From NCBI GenBank assembly GCA_002733605.1, contig NVWK01000003.1:245433-309432 (forward strand): a DNA stretch of 64,000 nucleotides, read 5' to 3'. Numbering within the stretch: the first letter of the stretch is position 1; every line of letters starts with the position of its first letter. Under the pieces are notes generated by a model. It saw only the letters and a list, made by a program, of their open reading frames with translations. It did no database searches and was not told the origin of the DNA. Made by a program: the position numbers and the translations under genes. This stretch comes from Robiginitomaculum sp. (GTDB taxonomy: Bacteria; Pseudomonadota; Alphaproteobacteria; Caulobacterales; Maricaulaceae). Positions 32,094 to 42,249 of this stretch are shown piece by piece.

Positions 32094-33521
32094 ATGAGCC
32101 ACGCTAAAGTTGTAACACGTTTTGCCCCCTCACCAACAGGGTTTCTCCATATTGGGGGTGCACGCACGGCTTTATTTAATTACTATTTTGCCAAACATAA
32201 TGACGGAGAATTCCGCCTGCGAATCGAGGACACCGACAAAAAACGCTCGACCGCAGAAGCCACCCAGGCGATCCTTAACGGCATGAACTGGCTGGGCATC
32301 CATCATGATAATGACATTGTCTATCAAAGCCAAAACGAGGCGCGCCATAAAGAGATCGCCGCCACCCTCATCGAAACCGGCCACGCCTATCTCTGCTATC
32401 TCAGCCCAGAAGAACAAGCCGAAGAACGACAAAAATCCCGCGATGAAGGCCGCGCATTCCGCTCCCCTTACCGCAATACGGATATGCCCGCTAAAGACGA
32501 TACCCCCTCTGTGGTGCGCTTTCGCGTACCGGACGGCGAGACAATCCTTGATGACAAAGTACAGGGGCAAGTGAAATGGAACAATAAAGACTTTGACGAT
32601 CTCATACTTTTGCGCGCCGATGGCTCTCCTGTTTATATGCTCGCCGTCATCGTCGATGACCATGATATGGGGGTCACCCATGTCATTCGCGGTGATGACC
32701 ATCTCGTCAATGGCGGTCGACAAAAGCTGATATATCAAGCCCTTGGCTGGGACGTGCCCGAATTTGCCCATATCCCGCTTATCTTTGGGCCGGATGGTAA
32801 AAAACTGTCAAAACGGCACGGGGCTTTGGGTGTCGATGCCTATGAAAACATGGGGTATATCCCCGCAGGTTTGCGCAATTATCTAACCCGCCTTGGCTGG
32901 GCGAACAAAGATATGGAAGTCTTCACCGATGAACAGGTGAGCAACGTCTTCTCCCTCTCCGGCATCAATAAATCCCCCGCCCGTCTCGATTTTGATAAAA
33001 TGGCCTTTATAAATGGCCAGCACATGGCGATGTGTGACACAGAAGATTTGTTGAAATATGCACACAGGTTTTTGGAAGACAAAAACGAAGGCCCACTTGA
33101 AGCGATACAGATCGAACAGCTTAAAAATGCATTGCCGCACATTACTGGGCGCGCAAAAACACTGATAGAGCTGGCAGATCAGCTATTTTTCATCATCCGG
33201 CCACGTCCTGTACCCCTTACGGGAAAAACGAAAAAATCGCTAAAACCTGACGCAGAACCAAGGCTTCGTGATTTACATTTTCTATTGTCTGCTATAGAAC
33301 AAGATCAATGGAACACTGGGTATATCAGTGATCAACTCGATACATACACCCAAAAGGAAGAGATCGGTTTTGGCAAAATAGGCCCCCCGTTACGGGCCTG
33401 CTTGACAGGGGGCGCCCCGTCACCGGATTTGGCTCTTGTACTGGAATTACTTGGCAAGGACGAAGCGCTTGGGCGCATTCGGGATTGTCTTGATATATTT
33501 TATAATAAAAACACAGAATAA
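32094..33521 (+). CDS. gltX: Glutamyl-tRNA synthetase
   Basis: Class-I aminoacyl-tRNA synthetase, 475 residues. Signature motifs are PSPTGFLHIGGARTALFNYYF (shown here in two parts: PSPTGFLHIG, then GARTALFNYYF), YLCYLSPEEQAEERQ in the insertion, and KLSKRHGALGV for ATP binding. The C-terminal anticodon-binding domain follows. Only AGG about 15 bases upstream resembles a ribosome-binding site. Followed by gltA after 34 bases. Confidence 0.97.
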   Translation: MSHAKVVTRFAPSPTGFLHIGGARTALFNYYFAKHNDGEFRLRIEDTDKKRSTAEATQAILNGMNWLGIHHDNDIVYQSQNEARHKEIAATLIETGHAYLCYLSPEEQAEERQKSRDEGRAFRSPYRNTDMPAKDDTPSVVRFRVPDGETILDDKVQGQVKWNNKDFDDLILLRADGSPVYMLAVIVDDHDMGVTHVIRGDDHLVNGGRQKLIYQALGWDVPEFAHIPLIFGPDGKKLSKRHGALGVDAYENMGYIPAGLRNYLTRLGWANKDMEVFTDEQVSNVFSLSGINKSPARLDFDKMAFINGQHMAMCDTEDLLKYAHRFLEDKNEGPLEAIQIEQLKNALPHITGRAKTLIELADQLFFIIRPRPVPLTGKTKKSLKPDAEPRLRDLHFLLSAIEQDQWNTGYISDQLDTYTQKEEIGFGKIGPPLRACLTGGAPSPDLALVLELLGKDEALGRIRDCLDIFYNKNTE

Positions 33522-33555
33522 GAACACATAGTGAGAGTGAGGAAGAACAAAAATT

Positions 33556-34860
33556 ATGGAAAATAAAATTAAAAAGACGGGCATGGCCCAGCTAATCATA
33601 GACGGCAAAACATACGACCTTCCAATCCTTTCAGGCGCCGTTGGACCAAGCGCAATTGATGTGCGCGCGCTCTACAAAGATACGGATCATTTCACATTTG
33701 ATACCGGCTTCACATCAACCTGTAGTACAGAATCACAAATCACCTATATCGATGGCGACAAAGGCATTCTCCTATATCGCGGCTACCCGATCGAGCAACT
33801 GGCAGAGCATTCCACATTCTTGGAAACCGCATATTTGCTGATGAACGGCGAATTGCCGACCGCGACCCAAAGCGTTGAATTTTCCAATACCATTACCAAT
33901 CACACAATGTTGCACGAGCAAATCGAACGGTTTTTCAACGGCTTCCGTCGTGATGCCCATCCAATGGCCATGTTATGCGGCACAGTTGGCGGATTATCTG
34001 CATTTTATCATGACTCACTTGATATCGAAGACAATGCCCAGCGCGACATTTCCATGCACCGTCTGATCGCCAAAATGCCGACAATCGCGGCCCGCGCGTA
34101 TAAGTATTCTATTGGCCAACCGACAATTTACCCTGACAATTCATTAAGTTACTCTGAAAACTTCCTGAAGATGTGTTTTGCTGTTCCGGCAGAAAAATAC
34201 GAAGTCAATCCGGTGATTGCAGATGCTATGGACAAAATCTTCATATTGCATGCCGATCACGAGCAAAATGCCTCCACATCAACTGTGCGTCTTGCCGGCT
34301 CCTCCGGGGCCAACCCTTATGCCTGTATTGCGGCTGGCGTTGCCTGTCTTTGGGGACCATCTCATGGGGGTGCCAACGAAGCCTGCCTGAAAATGTTAAA
34401 CGAAATCGGCACGGTAGATCGCATTCCTGAATTTGTCGCCCGCGCAAAAGACCGCAACGATCCATTCCGCCTGATGGGCTTTGGACACCGCGTCTACAAA
34501 AACTATGATCCACGCGCCAAGGTTATGCAAAAAACCTGTCATGCGGTTCTGGGCGAGTTGGGCATTAAAGATAGCCCGATCCTCGATATTGCGATGGAGC
34601 TTGAAAAAATAGCCCTAAATGACCCGTATTTCGTCGAGAAGAAACTGTACCCGAATGTGGATTTCTATTCCGGCATTGTCTTGTCTGCGCTCGGCTTCCC
34701 GACATCCATGTTCACGGTTCTGTTTGCGCTTGCGCGTACATCTGGCTGGATTTCACAATGGAATGAGATGCTCGAAGACAGTACACAGCGCATTGGTCGT
34801 CCTCGTCAGCTCTATACCGGCGCGACAGCACGGGATTATGTCCCAATCGGAAAACGCTAG
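33556..34860 (+). CDS. gltA: Citrate synthase
   Basis: Condenses oxaloacetate with acetyl-CoA at the entry to the TCA cycle, drawing on the product of the pyruvate dehydrogenase genes at the left of the window. 434 residues, the large hexameric bacterial type with an N-terminal domain ([16 protein letters not shown]). Active-site histidines lie in [11 protein letters not shown] and [15 protein letters not shown], and the aspartate region in [15 protein letters not shown] precedes the start. It converges with lpxB with nine bases between stop codons and no visible terminator. Confidence 0.97.
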   Translation: MENKIKKTGMAQLIIDGKTYDLPILSGAVGPSAIDVRALYKDTDHFTFDTGFTSTCSTESQITYIDGDKGILLYRGYPIEQLAEHSTFLETAYLLMNGELPTATQSVEFSNTITNHTMLHEQIERFFNGFRRDAHPMAMLCGTVGGLSAFYHDSLDIEDNAQRDISMHRLIAKMPTIAARAYKYSIGQPTIYPDNSLSYSENFLKMCFAVPAEKYEVNPVIADAMDKIFILHADHEQNASTSTVRLAGSSGANPYACIAAGVACLWGPSHGGANEACLKMLNEIGTVDRIPEFVARAKDRNDPFRLMGFGHRVYKNYDPRAKVMQKTCHAVLGELGIKDSPILDIAMELEKIALNDPYFVEKKLYPNVDFYSGIVLSALGFPTSMFTVLFALARTSGWISQWNEMLEDSTQRIGRPRQLYTGATARDYVPIGKR

Positions 34861-34869
34861 ATTAAAGCC

Positions 34870-36063
34870 TCAACCTAACAGATCAAGAATAGCATTGGCA
34901 GCGCGCTCGCTCGAGTGGGCTGCCATATTTTTTGCGCCCTCATTCCCTCGGCCTTCAGAATTCCCCAGCCGCATAGCATCAACCGCTTGTAATAATGCAG
35001 AGCTATTGGTTTGGCGCGTCTCTATATTTTGCAAATACAATAATGCCGCATTCGCCAAATTTTCGCCCGTACAATTATCTTGAATAAATTCCGGCATCAA
35101 GGCTTTCTCCGCCGCTATATTGACGATCGAAATATTATCTGGTTTGAATAAGCGGCTCGCAATTTGGTAAGTTAGCCAATTTAATCGATACCCGACAATT
35201 GAGGGAACCCCTGCACTGGCAAGCTGCGTAGTCACCGTACCCGAACAACTAATACTAACGTCGGCCAATGCAAAGCAATCCAGCTTACGCTCCTCATTCA
35301 ACAAAATCACATTTTGCAAGTCCGGATGTTCCGCCGCAGCCGCCATTACATCTGTGGCAATGGTATCCGAAACCGGAGACACAATGACAAGCTCTGGCAT
35401 GGCCAGCTTTAACAGGCGTACCGCCTCTGCAAACGGGGCCGCTAAAGTCTGTATTTCCGAAAGCCTACTGCCAAATAACAATGCCAGTACAGGTGTGGTT
35501 TGCGAAATGTTATACTCACGACGCAACGCATCTGCATCTCCTGTATCATATGCCTCGTCAAACACAGGGTTGCCTACATAGCTCACCTCCAAACCATGAC
35601 GGGTAAAATACGGGGCGTCGAAAGAATGGATTGTCAGAAGATGATCCACCCCCTGCGCCAATATTTTTGAACGCCCTTCGCGCATCGCCCAAACCTGCGG
35701 CGCGACATATTTAATAATCTTGCCTTTGTATCCATGCTTTTTCAACCGCTGGGCAACCCGCATCATAAATCCCCATGAATCGATCAACACACAAGCGTCC
35801 GCACCGGAAGCAAGAATAATATCCGTTGTTTCTTTCACCAATTGCATGATGATCAGATAGGATTTAAGTCCTTCAAGAAACCCCAATATGGACAATGGGG
35901 CGATGTCAATCGGGCTGATCAGCCCTTGTGCCTTCATGGCAGACCCGCCTATGCCCGAGATCTCGATGTTTTTACCAGCCTTTATCCGCAAAGCTTTAAC
36001 AAGCTTGGCCCCAAGCTCATCACCGGATTTTTCCGCAGCGACAATATAAACATGCAACGTCAT
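34870..36063 (-). CDS. lpxB: Lipid-A-disaccharide synthase
   Basis: GT19-family glycosyltransferase that joins UDP-2,3-diacylglucosamine and lipid X. 397 residues beginning MTLHVYIVAAEKSGDELGAKLV, with the family segments EISGIGGSAMKAQGL, VAPQVWAMREGRSK, LFGSRLSEIQTL and SCSGTVTTQLASAGVPSIVGYR. Its start overlaps the lpxI stop by one base (TAATG). Last gene of the 15-gene minus-strand run. Confidence 0.95.
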   Translation of the reverse strand: MTLHVYIVAAEKSGDELGAKLVKALRIKAGKNIEISGIGGSAMKAQGLISPIDIAPLSILGFLEGLKSYLIIMQLVKETTDIILASGADACVLIDSWGFMMRVAQRLKKHGYKGKIIKYVAPQVWAMREGRSKILAQGVDHLLTIHSFDAPYFTRHGLEVSYVGNPVFDEAYDTGDADALRREYNISQTTPVLALLFGSRLSEIQTLAAPFAEAVRLLKLAMPELVIVSPVSDTIATDVMAAAAEHPDLQNVILLNEERKLDCFALADVSISCSGTVTTQLASAGVPSIVGYRLNWLTYQIASRLFKPDNISIVNIAAEKALMPEFIQDNCTGENLANAALLYLQNIETRQTNSSALLQAVDAMRLGNSEGRGNEGAKNMAAHSSERAANAILDLLG

Positions 36064-36905
36064 TAAACGTCTTCATATCCAAGAATAAATATCCCGTGCT
36101 GGTCCGCCAATGTGCGCACCGCCTCTTTATCCATGATAAAAGCCTTATGCGCCTCGACGACAATACCGGCCAATCCAGCCTTCACAGCATGTTCAATCGT
36201 CATACGCCCGATTGTCGGCAAATCAACGCGGTCTTCCTGTCCCGGTTTCAAACGCTTGGCCAATACGCCCTGCCTATGACCAGAAGACCCACGCACATTC
36301 TCTGGCAAAGCCGCCACGCGTTCCAGCATTTTATCTGTCCCCTCTTGAGCTTCGACAGCCAGAACCAACCCGTTGCACACCACACACCCCTGCCCGATAT
36401 CATGCGCACCGATCATTGCGGCAATCTCGCGCGCCTTTTGAATATCTGCAACATTGTCTTCATGAGGCGAAACACGCCCGAACACGCCGGCGCCGATAAG
36501 CGAGGAAGAACACAAATCCTGTGGGGCCAAGATTTCAAACCCTTCTTTCTCGAATACGGAAAGTAAAAGCCGTAATAAAGCATCATCGCCTTTCGTGGCC
36601 GCCTTGATCACTTTTGGTAAAAGCTTCAGCCCCCGTAGATCCGGCTTGATGGTTTTGAAATCAGGGCGCTCTATATTTCCGGCCAAAACAATATGTGTGC
36701 AGTTCTCGGTCTTGAAAGTGTTGATCAAGCGCCCAATTTCGCCCAACCCGAAGACTTGCGCAGGTTCGGGAAAATCATCGGGAGTCGCGAACCCTTCTAT
36801 AACAGCAATAAAAACCTCAAAACCCTGTTGATGTGCCCCCGCAATCACTTCATGAGGCAGTATCCCTCCGCCTGCAATCAAACCTATTTTTTGGGGTGTG
36901 CGCAT
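36063..36905 (-). CDS. lpxI: UDP-2,3-diacylglucosamine pyrophosphatase, LpxI type
   Basis: Cleaves UDP-2,3-diacylglucosamine to lipid X; LpxI replaces LpxH in alphaproteobacteria. 280 residues, with IGLIAGGGILPHEVI at the N-terminus, GLGEIGRLINTFK, IVLAGNIERPDFKTI, and the C-terminal half with DIGQGCVVCNGLVLAVEAQEGTD and DLPTIGRMTIEHAVKAGLAGIV. It sits between lpxA and lpxB, its standard place. Confidence 0.93.
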   Translation of the reverse strand: MRTPQKIGLIAGGGILPHEVIAGAHQQGFEVFIAVIEGFATPDDFPEPAQVFGLGEIGRLINTFKTENCTHIVLAGNIERPDFKTIKPDLRGLKLLPKVIKAATKGDDALLRLLLSVFEKEGFEILAPQDLCSSSLIGAGVFGRVSPHEDNVADIQKAREIAAMIGAHDIGQGCVVCNGLVLAVEAQEGTDKMLERVAALPENVRGSSGHRQGVLAKRLKPGQEDRVDLPTIGRMTIEHAVKAGLAGIVVEAHKAFIMDKEAVRTLADQHGIFILGYEDV

Positions 36906-36909
36906 ACGC

Positions 36910-37704
36910 CTACCCTAAATTGGGCAAACAAATCGGGCGTTTGTCTTTGGTTTGGATAAATTTCACAATCTCCATAACCAGCTCATTTTCGCTATAAAGC
37001 CGCGCAGCATCCTCAACCCGCTCCTGAAACGTGCCTTCTGCAGCAAACATTAACCGGTACGCCGAGCGCAAATCCCGAATAGACCGGCGATCAAACTCCC
37101 GCCGTTTTAAACCGATTACATTCAGCCCTGCCAAATACGCCGTATTCCCGACCACAGACCCGTAAGGAATAACATCCGTTGTCACAGTCGCCATCCCGCC
37201 GACAAAAGCATGTGACCCGATACGGGTATATTGATGAATAGCACATAACCCGCCTAAAACCACATGATCCCCGATTGTCACACAACCGCCAACCTGCACG
37301 CCGTTAGAAAACACCACATGGTTTCCACAACGACCTTCATGGGCCAAATGCGAGCCAACCATAAAATAGCAATCATCACCAACCACGGTTTCTGGACGGC
37401 CATTATCTGTACCAGGATGAATATTTACAAGCTCACGCAAGACCGTCCGCGCCCCGATTGTTAAACTTACATTCCCACCTTGATGTTTAAAATCTTGCGG
37501 CGGATGCCCGAGCGAAACAAATGGATATAGTTTGCAATCTTCACCAATGCTTGTATCGCCAGCAATATTAACCTGAGAGACCAGTTTTACGTTTTTGCCA
37601 AGTTTAACGCGAGGCCCGACCACGCATAACGGGCCAATTTCAACCCCGTCATCCAATTGGGCTTTTTTATCTACATGCGCAGAAGGGTGGACATTGACGC
37701 TCAT
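36910..37704 (-). CDS. lpxA: UDP-N-acetylglucosamine acyltransferase
   Basis: First enzyme of lipid A synthesis; adds a hydroxyacyl chain from acyl carrier protein. 264 residues of left-handed beta-helix built from hexapeptide repeats (IHPSAHVDKKAQLDDGVEIG region, DHVVLGGLCAIHQYTRIGSHAFVGG), with the catalytic histidine in GSHLAHEGRCGNHV. The C-terminal helical domain starts near RREFDRRSIRDLRSAYR. Confidence 0.96.
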   Translation of the reverse strand: MSVNVHPSAHVDKKAQLDDGVEIGPLCVVGPRVKLGKNVKLVSQVNIAGDTSIGEDCKLYPFVSLGHPPQDFKHQGGNVSLTIGARTVLRELVNIHPGTDNGRPETVVGDDCYFMVGSHLAHEGRCGNHVVFSNGVQVGGCVTIGDHVVLGGLCAIHQYTRIGSHAFVGGMATVTTDVIPYGSVVGNTAYLAGLNVIGLKRREFDRRSIRDLRSAYRLMFAAEGTFQERVEDAARLYSENELVMEIVKFIQTKDKRPICLPNLG

Positions 37705-37730
37705 AGAATACTCTTTACTTTGTGAGGCAA

Positions 37731-38195
37731 TTAAGGGTGCTTTGGCACCTGCATTGCTGAAAAATTGACCTGTGCGACAAGAGAATCGTTCACTTTCGCA
37801 TGGCCTTCAAATTTATACAGGATATTACGCTGTTTCACAATTTTCACAAAGACACAAAGTGTTTCGTTTGGATGCACAGGTTTTTTGAACTTGGCCTTTT
37901 CTATGCTCGAGAATGCAAGCAACGATTCGCTTGCATCAAATGCTCCGCTCAAAGCAGCGATCAAAGCGCCCGCTTGGGCAATCGCTTCTACAATAATCAC
38001 ACCGGGTAAAATCGGATTGCCAGGAAAATGGCCCTGAAAGTAAAATGCGTCTGCGGGTACATGTTTTTGCGCCTGAATTTCACTGTCACTATAGGCGGTT
38101 ACACGATCAAGCATCAACATAGGGGGGCGATGCGGCAGATACCGCATGATGTCTTCAACACCCATATTTACAGTCTTCAACACATCTGCACTCAT
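37731..38195 (-). CDS. fabZ: 3-hydroxyacyl-ACP dehydratase
   Basis: Dehydrates 3-hydroxyacyl-ACP in fatty-acid elongation and competes with LpxA/LpxD for the same acyl pool, which fits its place between them. 154 residues, hot-dog fold; catalytic His and Glu are in HFPGNPILPGVIIVEAIAQ. Its start overlaps the lpxD stop by four bases. Confidence 0.96.
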   Translation of the reverse strand: MSADVLKTVNMGVEDIMRYLPHRPPMLMLDRVTAYSDSEIQAQKHVPADAFYFQGHFPGNPILPGVIIVEAIAQAGALIAALSGAFDASESLLAFSSIEKAKFKKPVHPNETLCVFVKIVKQRNILYKFEGHAKVNDSLVAQVNFSAMQVPKHP

Positions 38196-39211
38196 GAGGC
38201 CCCCGGTTTTGATGCAGGTTTTGTCTTGGCACCTAATTTACGCATGGCACTAATCTGGCGCATATGTTCACGAATGGGGAAAGCGGGAATACCGCTCCAC
38301 ATTTCACCGGCAGGGACATCATGCATTGGCAACGCTCCAGCCGCCAAAGTCGCCCCATCCCCAACGGAAAGATGATCGGAAAGCCCGGCTTTCCCACCCA
38401 TAATCACACCGGCACCAATATCGCAACTCCCCGCAATACCCACCATAGCCGCAAACATGCAATTGGGACCGATGGACGTGTTGTGGGCAATATGTACCAT
38501 ATTGTCGAACTTACAGCCGCTCCCGATTTTTGTGTCCCCGAACACTGCCCGATCAATTGTGGATTGACAGCCAACACTGACATTATCCCCGATAACAACA
38601 CGCCCTAAATGGGGAATATCGATACCACCCTTGGCAGAAACAGCCACTCCAAAACCGGAGCCGCCAATAACAGCGCCATGTTGAATTTCACACCCAGACC
38701 CTAAAACCGCATATTCAATGACAACATTTGCGCCAATTTTGCAGTTCTCTCCGATAACAACACCCGGCCCAATAACAGAATTCGGGCCAAGGATTGTGCC
38801 CACGCCGATCTTGGCGCCCGCCCCGACAACAACCCCGCCGCAGAGATGCACCCCTTGAAATTTTACAGGCCCAGACGGGCCATATTCATGACAATGATAG
38901 AGACGGCCTAGAACTCTGGCAAAATCGGCACGCGGGTATTTCGAGATTATGGGAAAACAACCGTGCGCACTTACACCTTCGGCGTTCTCTTCACGTACAA
39001 AACATGCCGAGGCCCCACAAGAGGCCAGTTCTGAACGCCCACGGCCAGATTCAAAATAGCTAATATCCGCAACACCGGCCTGATCTACGGGGGCCGCACT
39101 TTCTATTAAGATATCCCAGAACTGAGCTTCTGCCAATTCAACATCCAGCCCGTCAAGTAACAGAGCTAAAGAAACAGGGCCGAGATGTTTATAAAACCGC
39201 GTATCAACCAT
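38192..39211 (-). CDS. lpxD: UDP-3-O-acylglucosamine N-acyltransferase
   Basis: Third step of lipid A synthesis. 339 residues: N-terminal uridine-binding domain (to about 100), then hexapeptide repeats (GVVVGAGAKIGVGTILGPNS as two segments; VIGENCKIGANVVIEYAVLG), catalytic histidine in DNMVHIAHNTSIG, and a C-terminal helix. Located between skp and fabZ in the conserved bamA-skp-lpxD-fabZ-lpxA cluster. Confidence 0.96.
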   Translation of the reverse strand: MVDTRFYKHLGPVSLALLLDGLDVELAEAQFWDILIESAAPVDQAGVADISYFESGRGRSELASCGASACFVREENAEGVSAHGCFPIISKYPRADFARVLGRLYHCHEYGPSGPVKFQGVHLCGGVVVGAGAKIGVGTILGPNSVIGPGVVIGENCKIGANVVIEYAVLGSGCEIQHGAVIGGSGFGVAVSAKGGIDIPHLGRVVIGDNVSVGCQSTIDRAVFGDTKIGSGCKFDNMVHIAHNTSIGPNCMFAAMVGIAGSCDIGAGVIMGGKAGLSDHLSVGDGATLAAGALPMHDVPAGEMWSGIPAFPIREHMRQISAMRKLGAKTKPASKPGAS

Positions 39212-39258
39212 GGTTTACACACACCTCTAATGCCGTCTTTAGGCCCTATTGCCGATAT

Positions 39259-39864
39259 TTATTGTTTAGGCGCTGATGCCGCCGTTGGTACGTTACGTGG
39301 CAAACGCTCACGTATGACACTGACCGTACGCATTTGGCTATTCATGCGACTAATGACCGTATCCGTAATATCAACAGAGGGAACAGCAAACATCACCAAA
39401 GAACGGTCAACAAGTATATCCGCATTGCGCTCTTTCACGAGCGTATCAAGGATAGTCGTCAATTTCGCGTTGACTTTAGCGAGAGCTTTTTGCTCTGTGA
39501 CTTGCAATTCACGCTGTTTATAAGCTTCTTCTCTTTTTGATTTATCAACTTTTTCTTTAAGCGATTGCGCCCGTTTTTGTAAATCCGGACGGGATTTCAA
39601 AGCATCAACACTCATGTTTTTAAGTTCATTCATCAATTTATCACGCTCGGTTGCCAATGGGTTCAACTGTGACTGAAGTTCTGTGCCCATTTGCTTTGCA
39701 ATCGACTGCAATTGGCGTTGAATGTGTTTGCCTACATCAGAATCCCGCAAAACTCTGGATTGATCAACAACCAGAATAGTGGATTGGGCCATAGCGCTCG
39801 TCGAGAAGACAATGCTGACCAGACAGAATGCTATAGCAACATTCATAGCTTTAATAAGTTTCAT
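39259..39864 (-). CDS. skp: OmpH/Skp-family periplasmic chaperone
   Basis: A 201-residue exported chaperone that holds unfolded outer-membrane proteins for BamA. Start at 39864 gives a classic signal peptide (KLIKAMNVAIAFCLVSIVFS, cleavage after SAMA); a longer frame to 39993 lies inside bamA and is rejected. The long charged helical hairpin (ALKSRPDLQKRAQSLKEKVD, SKREEAYKQRELQVTEQKAL) is the tentacle region. One base separates it from bamA. Confidence 0.92.
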   Translation of the reverse strand: MKLIKAMNVAIAFCLVSIVFSTSAMAQSTILVVDQSRVLRDSDVGKHIQRQLQSIAKQMGTELQSQLNPLATERDKLMNELKNMSVDALKSRPDLQKRAQSLKEKVDKSKREEAYKQRELQVTEQKALAKVNAKLTTILDTLVKERNADILVDRSLVMFAVPSVDITDTVISRMNSQMRTVSVIRERLPRNVPTAASAPKQ

Positions 39865-39865
39865 G

Positions 39866-42235
39866 TTAGAACCTTGTGCTTGTATTGAACTGGAAGGATT
39901 TTCTTTCATCAAAATCCTGTTTGATAATAGGCTTGGTAAAGTCGAACCGGATTGGCCCAAATGGTGAGTCCCAGAATATACTCGCCCCGACAACCGAGCG
40001 GATCAGCAATTCGTCACGAATAATTATACTCGGGTCTGCCGTCACCTTAAACTCGTCATCCAAAAGCCCAACCGTACCAGCTTCAATAAACAGACTACCC
40101 AATAGCGACGCTATGCCAAGCGGAAAACTCATCTCGGCCGTCACAATGCCATATGCATTACCACCCTGCGCACGACCACGAATGATGCTGCCATCAGCCT
40201 GTACTTGCACCAGTCTCGGCCCAATGCCGGACGTATCAAAACCACGGAATGTGCTCGACCCTTTATAGAACCGATCATTAATCTGAACACTATCACCACC
40301 CCAGCCCGTAATATACCCGGCAGACAGTTTACCCGTTAAAATCACGTCCCTGAAAAGCCCGTAATATGTATTGGCACGCAATTCAGAACGTAAATATTTC
40401 ACATCACCGCCAACACCGGCAAAATCTTGCGTGAAGGACATATCAAAACCACGTGTTGGTGTGATCGGATGATTTCTACGATCCCACCCGAATGTGTAGC
40501 CCAACACGGACGACCATCGGCCACTCCCCTGCAAACACACTTCCGGATTGGAGAGAGCAATTGCCTGAGCACAATCCGCAGTTTCTCTACGTAAAGCGTA
40601 ACGCGCCTGAAGCGTCGTATATTCCGTAACCCGAAAACCCAATGAAAGCTGTCCACCCGTCCGTGTCTGCCGGAAACCGGCTTCCTCGAAATAATCATTA
40701 CTCACATTGAACAATTCTATACCCGCCGCCAAATTCCGGTTCAAGAAACGAGGTTCGGTAAATCGAAGATCAATTTCTTTGCGATTGGCACTCGCTCGGA
40801 TAAGGAACCGCATTTGCTGTCCGCGCCCGCGAAGATTTCGCTGGGAAATCGATAAATCAACCAAAAATGCATCTGCAGAAGAGAACCCGGCACTAAAGGA
40901 AAGCTCCCCCGTGGGCTGCTCTTCCACTTTAACTTCGACAATAGCGCGGTCCGGTGTCGCCCCTTGAATTTCCGTTATTTCAACATCTTCAAAGAAACGT
41001 AAAGCTAGGACACGGTTCCGGGAACGATCTAGCAAAACACGGTTAAAAGCATCCCCTTCCACCAATTCCATTTCACGCCGGATCACATAATCCAAAGTCG
41101 TCGTATTCCCGATAATATCAATACGCTCAATATAGACGCGCGGGCCTTCTTTAAGCCTGAACACAAGATCAACGGTTTTCGTATCACGGTTGCGTTTAAT
41201 ATCGGGCTGGATATCGACAAAAGCATACCCAGCAGCCCCCGCAGCAAATGTCAGGGTATCAATAGCCCCTTCAATTTCACTCGATTTGTAAATTCTACCG
41301 GTTCTGATCGGGACAATCGCCCGAAGTATACTCTTGTCCAGAGTTGTAAGTTCTGTGTCGATGGACACATCCCCCCATGTATATTCTTCACCCTCATCAA
41401 TAGTGAACGTGATGTAGAAATCTTTCTGGTTGGGCACAAGTTTCGCCACAGCCGAGACAACCCGGAAATCGGCAAAACCACGATCCGTGTAAAATGTACG
41501 GATTTGCTCGCGGTCATATTCAAGCCGGTTTGGGTCATAATTGTCATTTGAGGAAAAGATTTTATAAAAAGCAGATTCTTTGGTCGCAAGTTGCTTGCGA
41601 AGCTGGCGATCGGAAAATTCATTATTACCGATAAAATTGATACGCTTAACGCCTGTTACCGGCCCCTCGGTAATCTCGAAAATCAAATCGACACGGTTTT
41701 GTTCCTGCTGAACCACTTTCGGCACAACCGTCGCCGCAAACCGGCCTGACTGGCTATACAGATCAATAATACGCTGAACATCGGCTTGTACCCGTGAGCG
41801 TGTAAAGATCGAACGCGGTGCAGCCTCCAACTCGTCCGTAATTTTATCGGTTTTCAGGGCTTTATTGCCTTCAATAATCACCCGGTTGACAATCGGGTTT
41901 TCTACAACACGGATAATCAAATCCCCATCATTTGGCTCAATCAGCACATCTGCAAATAAACCCGTAGCAAACAGTGTCTTGATCGACAAATCGATACGTT
42001 GCTCGCTATAACGATCTCCGGGCGCAATCAGTAAATAAGACGCAACCGTATTGGCTTCTACACGCTGATTACCAATAACGCGGATGGATTTTATCACAGT
42101 CGGCGATCCCGCCTGCGCCTGCGGCACAGGCGTCTGTTGTGCAATTGCCGGTAAAGTCAAGCTCGCCATACCGCACACTGCCATCAGCACGCAATACAGA
42201 ACACGTATATTAAAATATGTCGTTATTTTCATCAT
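39866..42235 (-). CDS. bamA: Outer-membrane assembly factor BamA
   Basis: Omp85-family insertase, 789 residues: signal peptide ending AIAQ, five POTRA domains to about residue 440 (first starts VIKSIRVIGNQRVEANTV), and a 16-strand barrel ending in phenylalanine (QFNTSTRF), the outer-membrane insertion signal. Barrel segment FRGFDTSGIGPRL carries the conserved RGF lid-lock motif. Adjacent to rseP and skp. Confidence 0.96.
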   Translation of the reverse strand: MMKITTYFNIRVLYCVLMAVCGMASLTLPAIAQQTPVPQAQAGSPTVIKSIRVIGNQRVEANTVASYLLIAPGDRYSEQRIDLSIKTLFATGLFADVLIEPNDGDLIIRVVENPIVNRVIIEGNKALKTDKITDELEAAPRSIFTRSRVQADVQRIIDLYSQSGRFAATVVPKVVQQEQNRVDLIFEITEGPVTGVKRINFIGNNEFSDRQLRKQLATKESAFYKIFSSNDNYDPNRLEYDREQIRTFYTDRGFADFRVVSAVAKLVPNQKDFYITFTIDEGEEYTWGDVSIDTELTTLDKSILRAIVPIRTGRIYKSSEIEGAIDTLTFAAGAAGYAFVDIQPDIKRNRDTKTVDLVFRLKEGPRVYIERIDIIGNTTTLDYVIRREMELVEGDAFNRVLLDRSRNRVLALRFFEDVEITEIQGATPDRAIVEVKVEEQPTGELSFSAGFSSADAFLVDLSISQRNLRGRGQQMRFLIRASANRKEIDLRFTEPRFLNRNLAAGIELFNVSNDYFEEAGFRQTRTGGQLSLGFRVTEYTTLQARYALRRETADCAQAIALSNPEVCLQGSGRWSSVLGYTFGWDRRNHPITPTRGFDMSFTQDFAGVGGDVKYLRSELRANTYYGLFRDVILTGKLSAGYITGWGGDSVQINDRFYKGSSTFRGFDTSGIGPRLVQVQADGSIIRGRAQGGNAYGIVTAEMSFPLGIASLLGSLFIEAGTVGLLDDEFKVTADPSIIIRDELLIRSVVGASIFWDSPFGPIRFDFTKPIIKQDFDERKSFQFNTSTRF

Positions 42236-42249
42236 ATTTTACCTAGGGT

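Noticed and set aside
32172..32771. 199-codon minus-strand frame opposite gltX
   Set aside because: Composition is a mirror of the glutamyl-tRNA synthetase coding strand; no family match and no control signals.
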